From Akkermansiaceae bacterium UBA5688 (lineage in GTDB: Bacteria > Verrucomicrobiota > Verrucomicrobiia > Verrucomicrobiales > Akkermansiaceae): DNA of 17,849 bases. The notes under the pieces were generated by a model. It saw nothing but the letters and a program-made list of their open reading frames with translations, was not told the origin of the DNA and did no database searches. The stretch covers positions 17,551 to 35,399 of the forward strand of contig DIHU01000212.1 of assembly GCA_002420315.1 (NCBI GenBank). The letters run 5' to 3'. Made by a program: the position numbers and the translations under genes. Shown piece after piece: positions 1 through 6,891 of this stretch (position 1 is the first letter of the stretch; every line of letters begins with the position of its first letter).

Positions 1-2364
1 TACGCAGCAATTCAGGAATATCTTGATCTAGAGAATTTTGCCGATGCCATGATCCAACGGATTTGGGCGAGTGACGAAGATTGGCTTTCTCCTTTCTTTC
101 TCAACGGCCGAGATATCTCAACGTTCTCTGATGACAAGAACTGGTATGTCGGGCGAAAGAGCCGCAATGGAACAACAAAGTTTTTTTTCTACAACTGGGA
201 TGCCGAGATGTCGATGGGCATTCCATTTTCGGATTTACAGACATTTGAAAATGATTTTAGCCGTATCAATAATGCCCGATCACCTGGAATTATTTATGAT
301 GCTTTGCGCAGATACCCCGAGTTTCAGTTGTTCTTCGCAGACCGACTAAGGAAGCACTGCTTCTTCGGAGGCGCCCTAACCCTCGGCCCTCTAAGAGAAA
401 GCTGGATAGACTATACCGAAACCGTTCGAAGTCCTGTTGTCGCCGAATCAGCCCGCTGGGGTGTCCAAGCATGGCTAGAGCAAGACAGATTTTCCCCATT
501 TACCCGAGATGATGAATGGTTACCCGCAGTGAACTGGGTTCGTGATCAATTCCTTCCCAATCGGACCCGTGAAATACTGAATCAATTCCGTCAGATGAAT
601 CTTTATCCGAATACCGAAGCTCCACTCATCCTACCTTTTGGAGTAAATTCGGAAACACCGATCGAAGTCTCGATGAATACTGGGACCAATAATTCGACCA
701 TTTACTTCACCAAAGATGGCAGTGATCCACGTATTGCAGGGCTCACCTCCACGGCAGTCTTGATCGGAGAGATCTCCAATGTTCGCGTCATCATTCCCGA
801 CGCTTTGATCAATAACGAGATTGGCTTCACATGGCGTTCCATCAAACCGCCTTCCAACCTCAACAATTGGATCTCCGGGACCAACGGAGTTGGATATGAG
901 CGAAGTTCAAGGGGAACTTACCTTCCCTTCATATCGACTACTGTCGATGAGATGTGGGACACAAATGCCTCTGCGTATCTTCGCTATGAGTTTGAGATTC
1001 CAGATCTTAAAACACTTCAGTCCCTTGACTCCCTTGTTCTCCAGATGCGTTACGATGATGGTTTCGCGGCCTATCTCAATGGCACCCTAGTCTCATGGTC
1101 GAACTATGGCACATCAGCCTGGAACTCGACATCCTCATCACCAACCAATGACAATGAAGCCGTAGTTTTTGAGGGTTTCGACCTTACGCCCCAGATATCC
1201 CAACTTCAAGTAGGCACAAACGTTTTAGCCATTCACGGGCAAAACACCTCACCTCGAAGCAGCGACTTTCTCATTGAAGCCGCATTGACCTCTAGCAGTT
1301 CTACAACATCAAAGATCTCCCCTTCAGCTCTCTTGTATTCAGGTCCCATTGAGCTCGACACAAGCGGGGTGATTAAGGCTCGCACTCTAACCGACTCTGG
1401 CCAGTGGTCCGCTCTTACCGAATCCTACTTTTCCATCGCTAGTCCCGCGGATGCCGGAAACCTTCTCGTCACTGAAATTCATTATCATCCCGCAGATGCC
1501 TCAACCGCCAGTGAACTCACAATCTCAACCAATAAAGACGATTATGAATTCCTTGAGCTTCTCAACACTTCGGGAAATGAAATCGATCTCAGCGATTACA
1601 ATTTTACACGAGGGCTAGCTTTTACCTTTCCAAAAGGGAGCACCATCGCTCCGAACGCGCGCAAGATTATTGTCAGTAATCGCCTAGCTTTCCTCGCTAG
1701 GTATGGAATTGAAAACGAAGCCATCATACTCGGAGAATTTGAACGCGATTCGAATCTCTCGAACGGAGGCGAAACCCTCGAACTACAAGACACTGAAAGC
1801 AATGTAGTATTCTCTTTCGAATACAACGATAAGGACCCGTGGCCAACAGCGCCAGATGGCAACGGACCGAGTTTATATCTCGTAAATACAAATACACCCT
1901 CAAGTATGCTCGGGGAAGCCGGAAGGTGGCAACCTTCAGGAGCTCCAAATGGAACCCCGGGGTTTGAGACCACACTTTCTTACATCCAATGGGCAAAGCA
2001 AACCTACGGCAGCCCAACAACACCCGGATCAAACCCTAGAGACATTGCTAACGGGACTTCAGATGCCAATTTGGTTCTCTACGCTCAGGGAGCTGATTTA
2101 ACAAATACAGTTGTAAGGCGGACCTCTTTCACGACAATTAACAACGATCTCGTCGCGACTTTCACATATCAGGTTCGTTCAAATCTCAGCGACGTAATCA
2201 TTACCACGGAAGTCAGTGACGATCTCATCAACTGGGGCCGGGATACCAATATCATCACATCTAGTCCTCAATCTAATGGTGTCACCTATATCACCATTCG
2301 TGCTGCAACACCCACCTCATCTGAAGGTAAATACTTTCGACTTTCGGTTGAGATGAATCCGTAA
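1..2364 (+). CDS. CotH-type secreted multidomain protein, C-terminal part (5' end outside window)
   Basis: The frame is open from base 1 (reading YAAIQEYLDLENFADAM...), so the first ATG at 49 is internal and the true start lies upstream. 787 residues are visible. Residues 1-70 look like the end of a CotH kinase-like domain: the 'DLENFADAMI' helix, a 'DW' turn and 'FFFYNWDAEMS', which matches the usual 'WD-E' strand. The catalytic part would be upstream. Next come a chitobiase/hexosaminidase C-terminal-type module (about 204-245, with 'TIYFTKDGSDPR'), a jelly-roll-like module (about 275-415, 'YDDGFAAYLNG' and 'GTNVLAIHGQN'), a lamin-tail domain (about 487-650, 'LLVTEIHYHP', 'YEFLELLNTSGNEIDLSDY') and a tail module ('TTEVSDDLINWG' ... 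'YFRLSV'). In this phylum such proteins are exported and probably act at the cell surface. No sorting signal is visible at the C-terminus. The substrate is unknown; the domain names rest on motif recognition only. Confidence 0.85.
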   Translation, partial: YAAIQEYLDLENFADAMIQRIWASDEDWLSPFFLNGRDISTFSDDKNWYVGRKSRNGTTKFFFYNWDAEMSMGIPFSDLQTFENDFSRINNARSPGIIYDALRRYPEFQLFFADRLRKHCFFGGALTLGPLRESWIDYTETVRSPVVAESARWGVQAWLEQDRFSPFTRDDEWLPAVNWVRDQFLPNRTREILNQFRQMNLYPNTEAPLILPFGVNSETPIEVSMNTGTNNSTIYFTKDGSDPRIAGLTSTAVLIGEISNVRVIIPDALINNEIGFTWRSIKPPSNLNNWISGTNGVGYERSSRGTYLPFISTTVDEMWDTNASAYLRYEFEIPDLKTLQSLDSLVLQMRYDDGFAAYLNGTLVSWSNYGTSAWNSTSSSPTNDNEAVVFEGFDLTPQISQLQVGTNVLAIHGQNTSPRSSDFLIEAALTSSSSTTSKISPSALLYSGPIELDTSGVIKARTLTDSGQWSALTESYFSIASPADAGNLLVTEIHYHPADASTASELTISTNKDDYEFLELLNTSGNEIDLSDYNFTRGLAFTFPKGSTIAPNARKIIVSNRLAFLARYGIENEAIILGEFERDSNLSNGGETLELQDTESNVVFSFEYNDKDPWPTAPDGNGPSLYLVNTNTPSSMLGEAGRWQPSGAPNGTPGFETTLSYIQWAKQTYGSPTTPGSNPRDIANGTSDANLVLYAQGADLTNTVVRRTSFTTINNDLVATFTYQVRSNLSDVIITTEVSDDLINWGRDTNIITSSPQSNGVTYITIRAATPTSSEGKYFRLSVEMNP

Positions 2365-2437
2365 TCACCAAAAAATGATTCTTCTCCCTCTGATCACAAC
2401 TTTTCTTTGATAAGGTCGCTTGAGACTTCTTAAGGCT

Positions 2438-4933
2438 ATGAGAACGAAAACCAAATCTTCGGTAATTCAAATTTCCCTACTCTTAGTAATCTTAGTAGCT
2501 AACGGACTTAAGGCAGAGGTTGAGGAGCACGTCGCATCTGGCGACCCCTCTCCCGCCACAAAGAAAATTTTTTACTTTTCCCAGCAAAATAACTCTCACC
2601 ATCGCCCTGCCTCTTTTCTAGCTTCGATGCGTCAAGACTTTGGGGAACGTGGAATTCAATTCACGACCTCAACGAATCGTAACGATCTGAATGTCGATAA
2701 TCTCAATCAATACGAAGGCTCTTTTTTCTTTGGTAATCACAATGCCTTCTCGCCAGCACAAACCTCCGCGCTAGAAAGCTATATTCAAAGCGGAGGTGGC
2801 ATGGTCGGAATGCACGTCATTGCCTATGTCGCACGGAGTAATGAAACTCTAGCTAGGATTCTCGGGGGAGCTTTTCGAGGGCATCATTCTATCGCTCAAT
2901 TCACGGCTAAGCTCATACAAGCCCCAGGAGAGTTGCCTGGCAATCTTTCCATCCATCCAAATTTCCCTTTTGAGGGAAATGAAACATATTCGCTAGATCT
3001 CAATCATCCCATCCTCCAAGGGCTGTCTCCATACTCAAGCTTTGATGAGCCCTACCTCCATCAAAACCTAAATCCTGATATCACACTTTTGAGTTTTCGG
3101 GAGGACCATGGCGGGTGGGACGAACCTTATACTTGGGTGAGGAACGAGGGGAGTGGTCGAGTTTTCTACCACGCCAACGGGCATGATGCACGGACTTGGT
3201 TCCAACCGAATTTTCGGGAACTTATGATTCGCGGTACTTTATGGGCTTCGAAAAAAACCCAGCAAAATTACCTTGAATTATTTCCACCGACCATCTCCGC
3301 GTCGGGAGACATGCAACATCTAGCTCTAGTTCAAACCAATGATGGGGCTCAATTTGCTTTGTATAGCGGAGGACATCAAACTGCGATGTCAGGCTTACAA
3401 GTCCCGGGTGATAATGAAGATTTATCTTATCTGATATCATCCGATACCGTTCATGCCATCCTTAGTAATCAAAGAGTGGCATTAACTCCAAAGGTTTTGT
3501 TGGAAGAAAAAGAACTCTCCTGTCTCCTAATTGGACACCCTCAATACCCCACAATTGCTGCAATCGAAAATGGTTCAGCCGACCCGATCGAAGCCGGTTT
3601 TACCTTTTCGCCTGACCAAACATTCTCTTTCATAACGGATTCAAACCAGGCCGTAATTTTTTCAGCTTCCATCGAAGATTCAGCGGGAGGTAATCAAAAA
3701 CGGACCATCGCTATTCACGATAGTGAATCTGTTATCCCCATGTTGATAGAAGGGGATCTTCTGAATCCTAATGATACCTCGATCGTTAGTTCAATTCCAG
3801 ATCCCTCAGTATTTTTATATTCAGACAACAAACTGGTAATTATAGCCCAGATCCAACCGGATCAGGGAGGTCCTCAAGAGGTAATTTTAACCGGAAATCC
3901 TGGAAATTTTCATCCTCATATCTCCGCTTTTCAGACTTATAATGGTTTGCCGCAGGATTCTATGATTTCGGAATTTCTTGCTCCTATTTCTCTGAAGAAT
4001 GACGATCTCACTTTCAGCGGGCGTTTAGAGGGGGCATCCATTGACCAAACAAATGATCAATTCGTAGCTAGAATTTCTAAGGGCGGAGAGCTTGATCTAA
4101 TCATCCGGGAAAACGATCCAATCGAGGGACACAACTTATTACTGACTCTGGATTTACTACCGCCAATTTCTCAAGATAGAGATACTCTAGTACTGGGATC
4201 TCTCGGTGATGATCTCGTAATAATTTCGGCGAGAGCGGGGCGATCTCCGATAGTTCTAGCACGGGAAAACCAAAAGTTAGCTACCAATGAACAGGACTAT
4301 TTGATTACGCAATTACATACCGAATCTATAATGAGCGAAGGTAATCAAGTTGTGATGCTAGCGACTCTCCGAGCAACCGATAGCGAAAATGAAATCTCAG
4401 CACTTCTTCAGATTGGTTCGGGGACAATTCGACCACTCATTGTAGAAGGTCATGCAATCGATCTTTCAGAGGGTAGCCACCTTGTTTCCGAAATACATTG
4501 CCATCCATCGGGGCCTCAAGGAAGCGGCCTTAAAAACAATGAGCTCCGAGTCAAAGTCTCGTTCTCAGAAGGCGCAAGCTCTATCATTGGCATCCCTAAT
4601 ATCGACGACCTCGACCAAGATGGATGGTCAGATACACTCGAAAGCGCTTTTGGTAATTCCACCCTCGAGCTGAACGCTTCCATTCCGCCAGGTTATCCTG
4701 AAGTAACTCACGATGTTACAGGCCGAGCTCACCTAACTTTTTGGGAACCCATTACAGCCGGCCCTGGCCTCGAATATAGAATCGAGACGAGTGTTGATAT
4801 GAAAAACTGGACAACAATTGCACCTGAAATTGTGCCAGCATCTGATCAGACAGATCTCCCAGAAAACTACCGGAAAATGATAGCGCTCATTGCAGACGGA
4901 AACGGACCTCGCTTTTACCGGCTTGCATTTTAA
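2438..4933 (+). CDS. Secreted ThuA-domain protein with repeat region and TSP3-like motif
   Basis: This 831-residue protein starts with a signal peptide (MRTKTKSS, then hydrophobic VIQISLLLVILVANGLKA). I chose the ATG at 2438. A TTG at 2420 in the same frame adds MRLLKA and has a slightly better placed AAGG (2412-2415), so the start is uncertain by six codons. Residues about 42-269 form a ThuA-like domain: 'IFYFSQQNNSHHRPASF', 'YIQSGGGMVGMH', 'ILGGAFRGHHSI', 'HPILQGLSPYSSFDE' and 'GSGRVFYHANGHD'. ThuA domains have a class I glutamine-amidotransferase-like fold and are linked to sugar metabolism, but the biochemical role is poorly defined. Residues about 280-700 contain loosely repeating beta-strand units of the type 'VIFSASI ... 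IPMLIEGD', resembling DUF7453-type repeats. A calcium-binding-like 'DDLDQDGWSDTLESAFGN' follows at about 721-741, then the tail module 'EYRIETSVDMKNW' ... 'FYRLAF'. It follows the CotH-type gene after 73 bases. Confidence 0.82.
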   Translation: MRTKTKSSVIQISLLLVILVANGLKAEVEEHVASGDPSPATKKIFYFSQQNNSHHRPASFLASMRQDFGERGIQFTTSTNRNDLNVDNLNQYEGSFFFGNHNAFSPAQTSALESYIQSGGGMVGMHVIAYVARSNETLARILGGAFRGHHSIAQFTAKLIQAPGELPGNLSIHPNFPFEGNETYSLDLNHPILQGLSPYSSFDEPYLHQNLNPDITLLSFREDHGGWDEPYTWVRNEGSGRVFYHANGHDARTWFQPNFRELMIRGTLWASKKTQQNYLELFPPTISASGDMQHLALVQTNDGAQFALYSGGHQTAMSGLQVPGDNEDLSYLISSDTVHAILSNQRVALTPKVLLEEKELSCLLIGHPQYPTIAAIENGSADPIEAGFTFSPDQTFSFITDSNQAVIFSASIEDSAGGNQKRTIAIHDSESVIPMLIEGDLLNPNDTSIVSSIPDPSVFLYSDNKLVIIAQIQPDQGGPQEVILTGNPGNFHPHISAFQTYNGLPQDSMISEFLAPISLKNDDLTFSGRLEGASIDQTNDQFVARISKGGELDLIIRENDPIEGHNLLLTLDLLPPISQDRDTLVLGSLGDDLVIISARAGRSPIVLARENQKLATNEQDYLITQLHTESIMSEGNQVVMLATLRATDSENEISALLQIGSGTIRPLIVEGHAIDLSEGSHLVSEIHCHPSGPQGSGLKNNELRVKVSFSEGASSIIGIPNIDDLDQDGWSDTLESAFGNSTLELNASIPPGYPEVTHDVTGRAHLTFWEPITAGPGLEYRIETSVDMKNWTTIAPEIVPASDQTDLPENYRKMIALIADGNGPRFYRLAF

Positions 4934-4940
4934 TAAGAAG

Positions 4941-5474
4941 CTAGCGTTTGTTTACTCGCTCCTTCAGCTCTCTTCCTGCGAGCGTAAGATTGACAACGTC
5001 GTCTCCAGTCCAAAGGGCCCCATCCTTTCCGGCAGCGCGGACTTCAATGGTATCCTCTGACAAAGGATGAATCGCATAGGGCCTACCCGACCGGTCAGTA
5101 AGCTCACCACCACGATTGATCCGCGGGTGTCGCGGCGGAATAGGAGCAATTCGGTAAAAATTATTCCCAGTCATAACATCTACAAAATCACGATTATTTC
5201 CGATAGGTCGGCGATATCCTTTTTTGACAAAAGAAAGATAGTCCTGAAATGCCAATTGAATCAGATCTAATTCCTCCTGAATAGGCAACTGTGTGTTCCC
5301 AAATTTTTTTGCAAACGGCGCATCAAGTAAAACCATAAGCTGACTCTCTCCTTTTTGCTCTGAGGAAGACTTTTCCGCCAACTCTGTAACTTCTAATTTC
5401 GGAGACCCATCACCCTTGAAAAGGCAAATTAGGCCAACCAAAAAAGCCACTAGAAAAACAAGCGTCGCTTTCAT
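4941..5474 (-). CDS. Small membrane-anchored protein with GspG-like C-terminal motif, last gene of DUF1800/DUF1501 cassette
   Basis: This gene encodes 177 residues from the ATG at 5474. A TTG at 5486 would add MIIN and overlap the DUF1501 gene. With the ATG start there is a single base between the DUF1501 stop and this start, which suggests translational coupling. The N-terminus (MKATLVFLVAFLVGLICLFKG) is one hydrophobic segment, either a membrane anchor or a signal peptide. 'GLIC' is not a good lipobox because Ile precedes the Cys. The C-terminal region 'GGELTDRSGRPYAIHPLS' followed by 'RAAGKDGALWTGDDVV' resembles the tail of type II secretion major pseudopilins (GspG: D-x-W-G-x-P-Y, then G-x-D-G ... 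G-D-D), which binds calcium there. The prepilin leader and pilin helix are absent, so it is not a pseudopilin. The function is unknown. Its position suggests it serves the two upstream proteins. Confidence 0.78.
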   Translation of the reverse strand: MKATLVFLVAFLVGLICLFKGDGSPKLEVTELAEKSSSEQKGESQLMVLLDAPFAKKFGNTQLPIQEELDLIQLAFQDYLSFVKKGYRRPIGNNRDFVDVMTGNNFYRIAPIPPRHPRINRGGELTDRSGRPYAIHPLSEDTIEVRAAGKDGALWTGDDVVNLTLAGRELKERVNKR

Positions 5475-5475
5475 G

Positions 5476-6891
5476 TTAATAATCAAGATTCATAAACCCA
5501 AGTGGCTGCTGCACCTGAGTCAGGTCGTAAAAGCGATTCAAGTTAGGGATCACGATCGGTAGCTGTTGCCGCGACAACCCAAACCAACAAGCTAGCTCTG
5601 CGAAATACTCATCAACTGAGGTTGTTGGAATAATTCTCCCTCTTCCAACATCGAGAGGATTATCCTCATAAAGATCAGGGTATTCACCATAGATCCGGCC
5701 TCCATCGACAGCACCTCCCACAACTATCTGGTGCCCTCCCCAACCATGATCACTTCCTTGACCATTGGAGGTCAAGGATCGCCCAAAGTCGGATGCCGTA
5801 AATGTTGTCACTTGATCTGACAAGCCAGCAGCATTCAAAGCTTTTTGAAAATCACCAAGAGCATCATCAAGCTGCCTTAACAGAAGGCGGTGGGGTTCGA
5901 GTAGCAGTGAGTGCAAATCCCAACCACCTAATTCCACAAAAAAAGTTTGGCGGCGTACAACCAGGTCCGCTCTTGCCCGGATAGTTTGAAAAACCATCTT
6001 TAGCTGATCCCCCAACGAACCGCCGCCAATTTGAACTCCCTCTAAGTCGACAGATTTTACTGCCTCCGAAAACACATTATTTCTCTCCAAGGCGTCTTTC
6101 TTACGGCTCAAGAAGGTCCGCTGCAAAAGATTTTTGTATTCTAAGTCAAGCTGGCTACTTACGACTGACCTTCCAATCGCCCAATTTGGATTATTCCAAT
6201 CGACCAAACCCTTACTCCCCTCATTCCCAATCACGTAAGGCAGAACTCCGGGAGATGTTTGAACAAGATTGACACCAGCCACCGAAATTGCAGATGCAAA
6301 GCTTCCAGGTTGATTCAAATCTTTCAGCGTTGCAGAAAGTCTTCCGAGCCAACCACTTGTCGATGATCGATCTGGTAGAGAGGTATGCCACTGCTTTTGT
6401 TGGTCCGAATGAGAAAACAAACCATCTGGCAAAAATTGGGGCGATAGCTGATAATTCTCCTTTGTTACAGGTTGCTGAAGAGTCCCTACATTTGCCACAA
6501 ATGCCAGATCTCCACTGTCGAAAGCATCCCGAGTCTTGGAAAGCTCGGGGTGTAAACCAAGTTCTTGCTGACCTTCCACTGTAGCGGAGAGTGGCAGTAG
6601 ATCATCCCGCGAAAGAGAAAGGCCTCGACGAATTTCGACATATTCCTGATATTCATCAGATCCTCTAGGAACCAACATATTAAAGGAATCATGGCCCCCA
6701 GAGAGAAAGACGCAGACCAATGCTCGGTAATCGTCTCCCACTGGTAGTTCGTCAGCGGCTAGGTCACCCAAGAGACTCAGGTTCAAAATACTACTAAAAG
6801 CAGCACTACCAGAAAGGGCCGCACAGCTAGCCTCACCAAGAAAATCCCGCCTAGTATAAGCACTGCATCCACGATGGTTTTCTCTCATCAT
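5476..6891 (-). CDS. DUF1501 family exported protein with Tat-type signal
   Basis: From the ATG at 6891 the product is 471 residues. An upstream in-frame start at 6945 would run 54 bases into the DUF1800 gene and is less likely, because ATG 6891 overlaps the DUF1800 stop as TAATG. The N-terminus has a twin-arginine motif ('YTRRDFLG', residues 12-19) followed by a small-residue/hydrophobic stretch, indicating export by the Tat pathway. The DUF1501 hallmark 'VFLSGGHDSFNMLVPRG' comes next, with His where many members have Asn. The second hallmark 'TTFTASDFGRSLTSNGQGSDHGWGG' has the Asp/His cluster of the alkaline phosphatase/sulfatase-like fold, and 'GGAVDGGRIYGEYPDL' follows. DUF1501 proteins are widespread in Planctomycetota and Verrucomicrobiota, usually beside DUF1800. 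No enzyme activity is firmly established. Confidence 0.92.
   Translation of the reverse strand: MMRENHRGCSAYTRRDFLGEASCAALSGSAAFSSILNLSLLGDLAADELPVGDDYRALVCVFLSGGHDSFNMLVPRGSDEYQEYVEIRRGLSLSRDDLLPLSATVEGQQELGLHPELSKTRDAFDSGDLAFVANVGTLQQPVTKENYQLSPQFLPDGLFSHSDQQKQWHTSLPDRSSTSGWLGRLSATLKDLNQPGSFASAISVAGVNLVQTSPGVLPYVIGNEGSKGLVDWNNPNWAIGRSVVSSQLDLEYKNLLQRTFLSRKKDALERNNVFSEAVKSVDLEGVQIGGGSLGDQLKMVFQTIRARADLVVRRQTFFVELGGWDLHSLLLEPHRLLLRQLDDALGDFQKALNAAGLSDQVTTFTASDFGRSLTSNGQGSDHGWGGHQIVVGGAVDGGRIYGEYPDLYEDNPLDVGRGRIIPTTSVDEYFAELACWFGLSRQQLPIVIPNLNRFYDLTQVQQPLGFMNLDY

Noticed and set aside
1596..1973. 125-residue open frame on the - strand inside the CotH-type gene
   Set aside because: It lies wholly opposite well-supported domain sequence (lamin-tail region), has no recognisable motif and looks like a shadow frame.
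4941..5474. Small cassette protein as a true type II secretion pseudopilin
   Set aside because: It lacks the Gly-Phe-Thr-Leu-x-Glu prepilin cleavage site and the pilin-type N-terminal helix; only the C-terminal tail is similar.
6288..6584. 98-residue + strand frame opposite the DUF1501 gene
   Set aside because: The opposite strand carries conserved DUF1501 sequence; the predicted protein has no domain pattern.
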